A DNA stretch of 5,226 nt, from positions 1-5,226 of the forward strand of contig CANHQC010000161.1 of NCBI GenBank assembly GCA_947462695.1, in the 5' to 3' direction. This DNA comes from Flavobacteriales bacterium. Lineage in GTDB: Bacteria > Bacteroidota > Bacteroidia > Flavobacteriales_D > Crocinitomicaceae. The stretch's first letter is position 1, and each line of letters starts with the position of its first letter. This document shows positions 1 through 5,226 of this stretch, in pieces. The translations under genes were made by a program, and so were the position numbers. Below the pieces are notes generated by a model, which worked only from the letters and a program-made list of their open reading frames with translations, did not search any database and had not been told where the DNA came from.

Positions 1-5
1 TACTT

Positions 6-380
6 TCATTCTTCATGTTCAACTATTTCCGGGTTCAATATACGCTGTACAATTACACTTCTCGGTTCGTCTCGGAATAAGGTCATTTGAATATCATAGC
101 CTGTTGTACTTGTGTAATACCACACTTTTGCCGGGACACCAGATTTTTTATCTAAGAACTCTTCATCGGGGTGAACAATATCCATTTGTGTATCCTCCAT
201 GAAATTGTATAAGAAAGCATTCAACTCAAAATTCCTTCCTTTGATTACGCGGTGACCTGGCTCTGGGCCTACCTCTACCCATTCTAAATCCGGAAGTTTC
301 TCGTATCGAGTATATACTTCTTGTGCTAAAGTCATGGCACTAAGCGTTACCATTAGCATGCTGGTTACTAATCTGTTCAT
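6..380 (-). CDS. Small exported protein of unknown function
   Basis: I do not recognise this 124-residue protein. What can be seen is an N-terminal signal peptide: Asn-Arg at residues 2-3, a hydrophobic stretch over about residues 4-18, and a likely signal peptidase I site after Leu-Ala (residues 18-19), leaving Gln20 as the first mature residue, a pattern common in Bacteroidota. The mature part is about 105 residues, acidic at its C-terminus, rich in Tyr, Trp and Phe, and without cysteine, so it is neither a lipoprotein nor disulfide-bonded. There is no further membrane segment, repeat or sorting domain. It is therefore probably periplasmic or secreted (inference). It starts at an ATG with only an A/T-rich leader and no clear Shine-Dalgarno. 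It is the last gene on this strand, 290 bp after the MBL-fold gene, so co-transcription with that gene is uncertain. Confidence 0.7.
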   Translation of the reverse strand: MNRLVTSMLMVTLSAMTLAQEVYTRYEKLPDLEWVEVGPEPGHRVIKGRNFELNAFLYNFMEDTQMDIVHPDEEFLDKKSGVPAKVWYYTSTTGYDIQMTLFRDEPRSVIVQRILNPEIVEHEE

Positions 381-477
381 CGTTAAAAAATTAAGGGTGA
401 ATACTCTATTGTTTACGGTGTAAAAGGTTTGATGGATGTAAAATGAAGGTTGGGTGATGCGCTGGTTTAGAATACTC

Positions 478-567
478 CTAAAGAGTTAAAAGGGATTTCG
501 GGTGATCCTCGCAATTGAGATTTTTCTTCTCAGCAAGGTCTTTCTGCGTGTTGATTGACTTTTTCAT
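478..567 (-). CDS. Doubtful 29-residue ORF
   Basis: On the minus strand an ATG at 567-565 opens 29 codons ending with TAG at 480-478. The product would begin Met-Lys-Lys-Ser-Ile-Asn, is rich in lysine in its first half, contains one cysteine (residue 19, in Asn-Cys-Glu-Asp-His), and has no signal peptide or membrane segment. I do not recognise it. An in-frame TAA lies just upstream of the start, so it is not the tail of a longer reading frame. It has the same orientation as both neighbours, but there is no convincing promoter or ribosome binding site, and an ORF of this size can occur by chance. It could instead be non-coding sequence around the inverted repeat at 507-538. Confidence 0.15.
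   Translation of the reverse strand: MKKSINTQKDLAEKKNLNCEDHPKSLLTL
507..538 (-). repeat. Imperfect inverted repeat, possible RNA hairpin
   Basis: The outer arms CCTCGC (507-512) and GCAAGG (533-538) and the inner arms TGAGA (516-520) and TCTCA (528-532) can fold around a 7-nt loop with a 3-nt bulge. In a minus-strand transcript the one outer mismatch becomes a U-G wobble, giving 11 paired positions; in a plus-strand transcript it is a C-A mismatch. No T-tract follows, so it is not a standard terminator. It lies inside the doubtful 29-codon ORF. It may be chance. Confidence 0.3.
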
Positions 568-670
568 AGCATTAACGTTTTAGTGAGACAAAAGAACTAG
601 CCTTTTCAGGTTGTTTATGCCCCTCTAATGTTGATGAGGTAAAAAGTAACAGGAAAGAATTTAAAAAAGA

Positions 671-1378
671 TTATCCTATAAAAGATTCACCACGCGCTAA
701 CTGGATAAAACGTGGATCATTGAACGTAGAATTTCGTTCCGTTCGTCTCGCTAATTTCGCCACCAATCCTTTTCCACGCTTGGGTTCATCGTGTGTTGAT
801 AAAACGGCAGTTACTTCAGATAAGTCTGCGTTTTTGATGGCAACATCCCAACCTAAATTCACGGTACCACCCAACCAAAACGGAAGGTAATAACGAATAG
901 TAGTTGTTATCAATACGTCAGCTTTGGGCAGATTGGAGAACTGAGATCCGTGCGGGGAGTAAATAAGTGATTTTCCATTTTTATCTCTGAAGACAAACGC
1001 TCCATGTACCAAATCAAGAAGTGATTTAGGCTTTAAATAGAAGATGGAAACAGGTGCTTCATCGGGTGTTAGAAAGGTCGTAAAATGGTTCCATTTCTGG
1101 ATTTTACGTTGTACGGAAGGCATGGCAATTACCGGAATATCCACTGAAAACTGAAGAAGCGTTTCTTTGTTGCAATGATCGGTAAAGGGGTGGGAAACAA
1201 AGATAAAATCTGGCTGTTCTAACTCGCTAACTTCTGGTTGATCAGTTACATGAAATTGTTCACTGAACCATGGTGCTACATCAATCTGCGAAGGTGAAAA
1301 CCACGGGTCAACAACGAACGACTTCCCATCGATTTCCCACCACCAGGAGGAATCTTCATTCAAACGCTTAATAATCAT
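671..1378 (-). CDS. Divergent MBL-fold (UlaG-like) hydrolase-type protein
   Basis: This 235-residue protein resembles the UlaG/COG2220 (Lactamase_B_3-like) branch of the metallo-beta-lactamase fold. Visible features in order are an N-terminal beta strand with three consecutive Trp (12-14), an Asp-Pro-Trp-Phe element (24-27) typical of this branch, the metal-motif region Ser-His-Pro-Phe-Thr-Asp-His-Cys (62-69), a Ser-Pro-His-Gly (141-144) that may hold the third metal histidine, Asp154, and Ser-Thr-His-Asp-Glu (194-198) near the end. The classical HxHxDH is changed: His63, Asp67 and His68 remain, but the second histidine position is Phe65. Such variants exist in some members as I recall, so loss of activity is not proven. 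There is no signal peptide, so it is presumably cytoplasmic; the substrate is unknown. It starts 39 bp after mreB, with a terminator-like hairpin between them, so its expression may depend on read-through or on an internal promoter. Fold assignment is fairly secure, function is not. Confidence 0.8.
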   Translation of the reverse strand: MIIKRLNEDSSWWWEIDGKSFVVDPWFSPSQIDVAPWFSEQFHVTDQPEVSELEQPDFIFVSHPFTDHCNKETLLQFSVDIPVIAMPSVQRKIQKWNHFTTFLTPDEAPVSIFYLKPKSLLDLVHGAFVFRDKNGKSLIYSPHGSQFSNLPKADVLITTTIRYYLPFWLGGTVNLGWDVAIKNADLSEVTAVLSTHDEPKRGKGLVAKLARRTERNSTFNDPRFIQLARGESFIG

Positions 1379-1386
1379 TCTTGCAG

Positions 1387-1409
1387 AAAAAAGGATAACT
1401 CACTATCCT
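1387..1409 (-). terminator. Putative intrinsic terminator after mreB
   Basis: On the minus strand, 8 nt after the mreB stop codon, AGGATA (1409-1404) and TATCCT (1397-1392) form a perfect 6-bp stem around a 6-nt loop, followed at once by a run of T (six T at 1392-1387, the first also closing the stem). This is the shape of a Rho-independent terminator, though the stem is short and only moderately GC-rich. The T-run ends 8 nt before the ATG of the MBL-fold gene, so the hairpin could also mask or modulate that start. Confidence 0.55.
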
Positions 1410-1417
1410 CAACTGAA

Positions 1418-2443
1418 TTAATCGCGGATAAGGAATTGGAACTTATCGATATTCTTCAATGCGATACTCGTTCCCCTTGCCACAGCGCGAAGCGGATCTT
1501 CTGCAATGTGCACAGGAAGTTTTGTTTTCGCAGAGATTCGTTTATCCAATCCTCTCAACATGGAACCACCTCCTGCAAGGTAAATTCCTGTTTTATAAAT
1601 ATCGGCCGATAACTCAGGTGGAGTCATCTCCAAAGCACTTAGAATAGCCTCTTCAATTTTTGAAATGGTTTTATCCAAAGCGTGCGCCACTTCAGTATAC
1701 GAAATCACAATTTCTTTTGGAATTCCAGTCATTAAATCGCGGCCACGAACTGCAAAATCTTCTGGTGGATTATCTAACTCTGGAAGCGCAGCACCTACCT
1801 CAATTTTAATCTGTTCAGCAGTGCGCTCACCGACAAGAATATTGTGTTGACGGCGCATGTAATCTTCAATATCATCGGTAAAATCATCACCAGCAATACG
1901 GATGGACTTATCACACACAATTCCACCCAGCGCTATGACCGCAATTTCAGAAGTTCCTCCACCGATATCGATGATCATGTTCCCCATTGGCTCTTCTACA
2001 TCGATTCCAATACCAATTGCAGCAGCCATTGGCTCATGAATAAGGTACACTTCCTTTGCTCCTGCATGTTCCGCAGAATCGCGCACCGCACGTTTTTCTA
2101 CTTCCGTAATTCCAGAAGGAATACAAATCACCATGCGAAGCGTTGGATTGAACAAACTACGACCAGGATTGATCATCTTAATCATCCCGCGAATCATTTG
2201 TTCCGCACTTTGGAAATCGGCAATTACACCGTCTTTTAATGGACGGATGGTTTCAATAAGTTTATGCGTTTTACCGTGCATTTGCTGCGCCTTTTTACCG
2301 ATCGCAACAATCTTTCCGGTTTGTATGTCTTTTGCAACAATCGATGGCTCATCTACCACCACTTTGTCATTCTGAATGATCAAGGTGTTAGCTGTACCTA
2401 AATCGATCGCAATTTCTTGCGTTAAAAAGCTAAATAATCCCAT
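1418..2443 (-). CDS. mreB: Rod shape-determining protein MreB (bacterial actin)
   Basis: MreB is an ATP-binding actin homologue that forms membrane-bound filaments and guides the elongation machinery for peptidoglycan synthesis. The 341-residue length is normal for the family. The start is fixed by the short hydrophobic N-terminus Met-Gly-Leu-Phe-Ser-Phe-Leu, which fits a membrane-anchoring segment. Family signatures are intact: phosphate-1 loop Asp-Leu-Gly-Thr-Ala-Asn-Thr (14-20), Ile-Pro-Ser-Gly-Ile-Thr-Glu-Val-Glu (108-116), His-Glu-Pro-Met-Ala-Ala-Ala (136-142), phosphate-2 loop Asp-Ile-Gly-Gly-Gly-Thr (159-164) and adenosine-binding Leu-Ala-Gly-Gly-Gly-Ser (289-294). The C-terminus is complete. 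It lies 83 bp after purH on the same strand and may be co-transcribed with it; I saw no strong promoter in the gap. Unusually, mreC and mreD do not follow. A terminator-like hairpin lies just past the stop. It could be one of several mreB paralogues in the genome. Confidence 0.97.
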   Translation of the reverse strand: MGLFSFLTQEIAIDLGTANTLIIQNDKVVVDEPSIVAKDIQTGKIVAIGKKAQQMHGKTHKLIETIRPLKDGVIADFQSAEQMIRGMIKMINPGRSLFNPTLRMVICIPSGITEVEKRAVRDSAEHAGAKEVYLIHEPMAAAIGIGIDVEEPMGNMIIDIGGGTSEIAVIALGGIVCDKSIRIAGDDFTDDIEDYMRRQHNILVGERTAEQIKIEVGAALPELDNPPEDFAVRGRDLMTGIPKEIVISYTEVAHALDKTISKIEEAILSALEMTPPELSADIYKTGIYLAGGGSMLRGLDKRISAKTKLPVHIAEDPLRAVARGTSIALKNIDKFQFLIRD

Positions 2444-2491
2444 GTTCTATAACTGGCTATTTTATAAGTCGTTCCGTTAATCGTAAATTTC

Positions 2492-2523
2492 GACTTTTTG
2501 TTTCAATAATTTGAAAAAAAGTC
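2492..2523. repeat. A/T-rich inverted repeat between purH and mreB
   Basis: The left arm GACTTTTTGTTTC (2492-2504) and right arm GAAAAAAAGTC (2513-2523) can pair with one small bulge around an 8-nt A/T-rich loop. It lies 3 nt beyond the purH stop codon, in the 83-bp gap before mreB. It could act as a weak terminator or mRNA-end structure for purH, but the stem is nearly all A-T and no clean T-tract follows it on the minus strand, so a regulatory role is only a guess. Confidence 0.35.
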
Positions 2524-2526
2524 AAC

Positions 2527-4056
2527 TTAGTGCTTAAAATGTCTGTTTCCTGTAAATACCATAGCAACTCCATTCGAATTACAGAAGTCAATTGAAAGGT
2601 CGTCTTTAATCGATCCTCCCGGTTGAATCACCGCTTTTATTCCCGCCAGATTCGCAATCTCTACACAATCTGGGAAAGGGAAAAACGCGTCAGAAGCCAT
2701 AACAGAACCTCTTAAATCAAATCCAAATGCCTGTGCTTTGTGAATCGCTTGATTCAATGCGTCTACCCGCGATGTCTGACCAGTACCGCAGGCTAACAAC
2801 TGCCTATTCTTCGCAATGACAATCGTATTCGATTTTACATGTTTTACAATGTGGTTGGCAAACAACAAGTCTTCTACCTCCTCTGAATTCGGCTGAACAG
2901 TTGTTTTTGACTCTAAATCGCTGGAAGTCTCTGAAACAATATCCTTGTCTTGTTCAAGTACACCATTCAAAATAGAACGGAATTGTTTTTCAGGGAACGA
3001 AAACTGCTTTTGAACAAGTAAAATTCGGTTCTTTTTACCTTTCAACAATTCGAGCGCTTCAGAATCAAATCCGGGAGCAATAACTACCTCACAAAATAAT
3101 TCATGGATCAACTCAGCTGTTTCTTGGTCGATTGGTCGATTGGCAATTAAAATTCCACCGAAAGCACTTACTGGATCGGCTTCAAGTGCCGCTTCATAGG
3201 CGTGTTTCAACGAACTGCGAATGGCTAATCCACACGGGTTGTTGTGTTTCAAAATGGCAAAAGCGGGATCACCGTGTTGAAATTCACCCATCAAATTAAC
3301 CGCTGCATCAACGTCTAATAAATTATTATAGGACAGCTCCTTTCCATGCAACTGATCAAAAACTGCCGATAAATCGCCATGAAACACCCCTTTTTGGTGT
3401 GGGTTTTCTCCGTATCGAAGTACTTGCGCACGCTGAATACTCTCTTTGAACACGTGCCTGTTTTCCTGATCAAAGTACTTGAAGATATGCGTGTCGTAGT
3501 GCGAAGAAACATTGAATGCATCCGCTGCGAATTGTTTGCGCTGTGTTTCTGTCGTCGCAACTCCTTGCTCATTCATCAGCTCAAGTAGCGGAGCGTATTG
3601 TGCTTGTGAAGGTATAATTACGACATCGCGGTAATTCTTCGCTGCTGCGCGGATGAGTGAAATTCCGCCAATATCAATTTTCTCAATAACGTCCTCATGA
3701 CTTGCGCCTGAAGCAACGGTAGCCTCAAACGGATATAAGTCGACAATAACTAAATCAATTTCTGGAATTCCGTATTCTACAATTTGCGCTTGATCTTCTG
3801 TCAAATGACGCCGATTTAAAATCCCACCAAACACCTTCGGATGCAAGGTTTTCACACGTCCACCCAAGATAGACGGATACGAAGTTAAATCTTCTACCCG
3901 CTGCACTGGTATTTCCATTCCCTCGATAAACGATTGCGTCCCTCCTGTTGAATAAATGGTTACGCCTTGCGCATGAAGAAGTTCAACAATTGGCGCCAGA
4001 CCGGTTTTATCAAAAACAGAAATCAGTGCGGATTTGATGGGTTTTAACGTATTCAT
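2527..4056 (-). CDS. purH: Bifunctional AICAR transformylase / IMP cyclohydrolase PurH
   Basis: PurH catalyses the last two steps of de novo purine synthesis in the cytoplasm: 10-formyl-tetrahydrofolate-dependent formylation of AICAR to FAICAR, then ring closure to IMP. The 509 residues are close to the usual 510-530. The N-terminal IMP cyclohydrolase domain (about 1-190) shows Ser-Val-Phe-Asp-Lys-Thr-Gly (13-19), Ser-Thr-Gly-Gly-Thr (36-40) and Gly-Gly-Arg-Val-Lys-Thr-Leu-His-Pro (65-73). The C-terminal transformylase domain (about 200-509) shows Arg-Tyr-Gly-Glu-Asn-Pro-His-Gln (214-221), the catalytic pair Lys270-His271 in a Lys-His-Asn-Asn-Pro-Cys-Gly context, Asp-Pro-Val-Ser-Ala-Phe-Gly-Gly (294-301), Ser-Asp-Ala-Phe-Phe-Pro-Phe-Pro-Asp (455-463) and the canonical ending Phe-Thr-Gly-Asn-Arg-His-Phe-Lys-His. 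All key residues are present and the gene is intact. It is divergent from the response regulator, with a TAATTTTG -7 element 22 bp before its ATG, and is followed by mreB on the same strand. Confidence 0.98.
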   Translation of the reverse strand: MNTLKPIKSALISVFDKTGLAPIVELLHAQGVTIYSTGGTQSFIEGMEIPVQRVEDLTSYPSILGGRVKTLHPKVFGGILNRRHLTEDQAQIVEYGIPEIDLVIVDLYPFEATVASGASHEDVIEKIDIGGISLIRAAAKNYRDVVIIPSQAQYAPLLELMNEQGVATTETQRKQFAADAFNVSSHYDTHIFKYFDQENRHVFKESIQRAQVLRYGENPHQKGVFHGDLSAVFDQLHGKELSYNNLLDVDAAVNLMGEFQHGDPAFAILKHNNPCGLAIRSSLKHAYEAALEADPVSAFGGILIANRPIDQETAELIHELFCEVVIAPGFDSEALELLKGKKNRILLVQKQFSFPEKQFRSILNGVLEQDKDIVSETSSDLESKTTVQPNSEEVEDLLFANHIVKHVKSNTIVIAKNRQLLACGTGQTSRVDALNQAIHKAQAFGFDLRGSVMASDAFFPFPDCVEIANLAGIKAVIQPGGSIKDDLSIDFCNSNGVAMVFTGNRHFKH

Positions 4057-4078
4057 GACGGGATAGAAAAAGAAAGGT

Positions 4079-4086
4079 CAAAATTA
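4079..4086 (-). promoter_or_regulatory. Putative -7 promoter element for purH
   Basis: Read on the minus strand these bases are TAATTTTG, an exact match to the Bacteroidota -7 consensus TAnnTTTG, 22 nt before the purH ATG. That spacing would give a short leader of roughly 15 nt. No TTG or TTTG lies at the expected -33 distance, so only half of the promoter is supported. No purine-responsive operator could be recognised. Confidence 0.4.
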
Positions 4087-4158
4087 GTGGTTTATTTCGG
4101 TTTTTAGGCATTCTATTGCCTGAATTGATTGCTGAATTTAAATGTTTTTCCAAATTGC

Positions 4159-4166
4159 TACATTTA
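4159..4166 (+). promoter_or_regulatory. Weak -7 candidate for the response regulator
   Basis: TACATTTA matches TAnnTTTG except at the last base and ends 12 nt before the chosen ATG at 4179. A TTT, not the expected TTG, sits 19 nt upstream. If used, the leader would be only a few bases long. This is the best candidate in the 122-bp divergent region, but weak. Confidence 0.22.
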
Positions 4167-4178
4167 CAACCGGAATCG

Positions 4179-4877
4179 ATGGAAATGAACATTTGTATTG
4201 TAGAAGATGAGCAAAGTCTGGCAGAACTTATTCACATGAATATGGAGCTGGAAGGTTACACCGTACGTTTATTAACTACAGGAAAAGAAGCCATGGATCT
4301 TGCACCTCAAATGAACCAATTTAACCTGGTCATTTTAGATGTAATGTTGCCTGATTTCAGTGGGTTGGAGATTTGCGAAGAAATTAGAAAACACAGCGAT
4401 GTTCCCATATTATTTCTTTCTGCGAAAGGAACGACAGAAGATAAAATTGCAGGATTAAAACGCGGCGCAAACGATTATTTGAGTAAACCGTTTGATTTAG
4501 AGGAATTGCTGCTTCGCGTCCATAACTTGACTAAATTATTCCAACCTGAAACTTCCACGAAATCAACGCTCCTCACCATTGCAGGTAAACGCATTGACTT
4601 CCAAACCTATGAAGTGAGGCAACTCTCTGATAATGTGTTGATTGCAACACTAAGTAAAAAGGAGGTGGAATTACTACGTTTATTTGCCGAACGCGAAGGA
4701 CAAGTCGTTTCAAGGGATGAAATTCTGGATTCCATTTGGGGGACAGATCAATTTCCTACGTCGCGGACCATCGATAATTATATTTTAGTTTTCCGCAAAC
4801 TCTTCGAAACAGATCCGCGCAACCCTTCTTACTTCCACTCTATTCGTGCTGTTGGATACAAATTCACCCGTGGTTGA
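4179..4877 (+). CDS. OmpR/PhoB-family DNA-binding response regulator
   Basis: This 232-residue protein is a two-component transcription factor: phosphorylation by a partner kinase should switch its DNA binding. The receiver domain (about 3-120) has the acidic pocket Glu9-Asp10, the phospho-acceptor Asp54 in Val-Ile-Leu-Asp-Val-Met-Leu-Pro, the switch residue Ser81 and the conserved Lys103 in Ser-Lys-Pro-Phe. After a linker, the winged-helix domain (about 131-231) has the recognition-helix region Ser-Arg-Thr-Ile-Asp-Asn-Tyr-Ile (195-202) and the wing Ile-Arg-Ala-Val-Gly-Tyr-Lys-Phe (222-229). All signalling residues are intact. The frame stays open upstream to a TTG at 4116, but those 21 residues do not look like a receiver domain, so the ATG at 4179 is preferred; an ATG at 4185 is also possible. 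No histidine kinase is adjacent within the window, and the target genes cannot be told. It is divergent from purH and 41 bp before the deaminase gene. Confidence 0.93.
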   Translation: MEMNICIVEDEQSLAELIHMNMELEGYTVRLLTTGKEAMDLAPQMNQFNLVILDVMLPDFSGLEICEEIRKHSDVPILFLSAKGTTEDKIAGLKRGANDYLSKPFDLEELLLRVHNLTKLFQPETSTKSTLLTIAGKRIDFQTYEVRQLSDNVLIATLSKKEVELLRLFAEREGQVVSRDEILDSIWGTDQFPTSRTIDNYILVFRKLFETDPRNPSYFHSIRAVGYKFTRG

Positions 4878-4903
4878 TAAAGGCCAACTATTTGCTACTT
4901 TTG
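4874..4903 (+). promoter_or_regulatory. Promoter of the dCMP deaminase-family gene
   Basis: A TTG at 4874-4876, a 19-nt spacer and TACTTTTG at 4896-4903 match the Bacteroidota housekeeping promoter (-33 TTG/TTTG, about 19-21 nt, -7 TAnnTTTG). The -7 element ends 15 nt before the ATG at 4919. The -33 TTG overlaps the last codon and TGA stop of the response regulator, so the deaminase probably has its own transcript despite the 41-bp gap. Confidence 0.65.
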
Positions 4904-4918
4904 CAGAAGTAAACGCAT

Positions 4919-5226
4919 ATGGTAGAAAAGGACAAAAATAAGCAGCTTCGTTACGATCAAGCTTACCTCAGAATGGCACATTCGTGGTCAAAATTATCGC
5001 ATTGCAACAGAAAACAAGTCGGCGCAATTATCGTAAAAGACGAAATGATCATCTCGGACGGATACAACGGGACGCCCGGTGGGTTTGATAATTGTTGCGA
5101 GGACGAAGATGGAAATACACATTGGTATGTTTTACACGCAGAAGCCAATGCCATTTTAAAGGTAGCGAAATCGACCAATAACTGTAAAGGTGCGACATTG
5201 TACTTGACACATTCACCATGCAAAGA
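4919..5226 (+). CDS. dCMP deaminase-family zinc enzyme (3' truncated by window)
   Basis: The first 102 codons of a cytidine/deoxycytidylate deaminase-superfamily protein are present; the frame runs off the right edge. The family's best-known reaction is zinc-dependent hydrolytic deamination of dCMP to dUMP, feeding dTMP synthesis in the cytoplasm. Visible signatures are a basic N-terminus, Gln-Val-Gly-Ala-Ile-Ile-Val (33-39), Ser-Asp-Gly-Tyr-Asn-Gly-Thr-Pro (46-53), a Cys-Cys pair (59-60), the zinc and catalytic motif His-Ala-Glu (His73, Glu75) and Pro-Cys (100-101), the start of the PCxxC zinc motif, whose second cysteine lies outside the window. The ATG at 4919 is 15 nt after a strong promoter match, and no Shine-Dalgarno is seen. 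Substrate specificity (dCMP or a related nucleotide) cannot be settled from this part alone, so no gene symbol is given. Confidence 0.92.
   Translation, partial: MVEKDKNKQLRYDQAYLRMAHSWSKLSHCNRKQVGAIIVKDEMIISDGYNGTPGGFDNCCEDEDGNTHWYVLHAEANAILKVAKSTNNCKGATLYLTHSPCK

Larger units (their letters stand above)
381..670. other. Intergenic stretch with no confident gene
   Basis: This 290-bp A/T-rich gap separates the MBL-fold gene from the small exported protein, both on the minus strand. It contains one short minus-strand ORF of 29 codons (567 to 478) and an imperfect inverted repeat (507-538), both listed separately. I found no good match to the Bacteroidota TTG-N19-TAnnTTTG promoter on either strand, no hairpin with a T-tract, and no tRNA-like structure. 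A promoter for the small exported protein should lie here but cannot be pinpointed; a TAATTTTT on the minus strand close to its start is only a weak -7 candidate. Confidence 0.5.

Noticed and set aside
395..506. Three copies of GGGTGA (395, 452, 500) and two of GAATACTC (399, 470) in the 381-670 gap
   Set aside because: The units are only 6-8 bp, spacing is irregular (57 and 48 bp for the first set), and flanks do not match. This is consistent with chance and not a repeat array or operator set.
1459..2375. Several plus-strand open frames of 61-131 codons opposite mreB (for example 1844-2239 and 2133-2375)
   Set aside because: They lie antisense to an intact, highly conserved mreB, overlap each other in different frames, and their products show no domain, signal peptide or sensible composition. 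They are shadows of the mreB coding strand.
3315..3588. Open frames on both strands inside purH (3315-3572 minus, 3379-3588 plus)
   Set aside because: They overlap the intact purH transformylase domain out of frame or antisense and have no recognisable features.
4107..4120. Short palindrome GGCA-N6-TGCC between purH and the regulator
   Set aside because: The arms are only 4 bp, or 5 counting an inner T-T position that does not pair. It could be an operator but is too short to support without comparison to relatives.
4116..4178. Longer N-terminus for the response regulator from a TTG start
   Set aside because: The 21 added residues precede the normal start of a receiver domain, do not resemble any part of it, and lie in the promoter region. 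The ATG at 4179 gives a family-typical length.
4010..4192. 60-codon minus-strand frame across the purH start and divergent region
   Set aside because: It overlaps the purH start out of frame and the start of the regulator antisense, and covers the likely promoters. Nothing supports its translation.
4963..5223. 86-codon minus-strand frame opposite the deaminase
   Set aside because: It is antisense to a clear deaminase-family gene with intact catalytic motifs.

Overview
The window looks like chromosomal DNA from the phylum Bacteroidota, probably a flavobacterium-type organism. Four things point that way: TAnnTTTG-type -7 promoter elements, the lack of clear Shine-Dalgarno sequences, a signal peptide ending in Leu-Ala-Gln, and purH directly next to mreB on one strand. 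This placement is inference; no rRNA or other decisive marker is present. No tRNA, rRNA, CRISPR array, insertion sequence or phage gene was seen.

Layout. The left four fifths are read on the minus strand. From right to left they hold purH (4056 to 2527, the last two steps of IMP synthesis), an 83-bp gap with an A/T-rich inverted repeat, mreB (2443 to 1418, the cell-shape actin), a hairpin with a T-tract that looks like an intrinsic terminator, a divergent MBL-fold protein (1378 to 671), a 290-bp stretch with at most one doubtful 29-codon ORF, and a small exported protein of unknown function (380 to 6). The right fifth is read on the plus strand: an OmpR/PhoB-type response regulator (4179 to 4877), divergent from purH across a 122-bp promoter region, then a dCMP deaminase-family gene (4919 onward) that runs off the window. 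The deaminase has a near-ideal Bacteroidota promoter whose -33 element overlaps the regulator's stop codon.

How the parts fit. Most of this is housekeeping: purine synthesis (PurH), pyrimidine deoxynucleotide metabolism (the deaminase), shape control (MreB) and one two-component regulator with no kinase in view. Two points deserve a second look. mreB is not followed by mreC/mreD; a terminator and an MBL-fold gene take that place. The MBL-fold protein also lacks the second histidine of the usual HxHxDH metal motif. I see no convincing evidence for a wholly new multi-gene system here.
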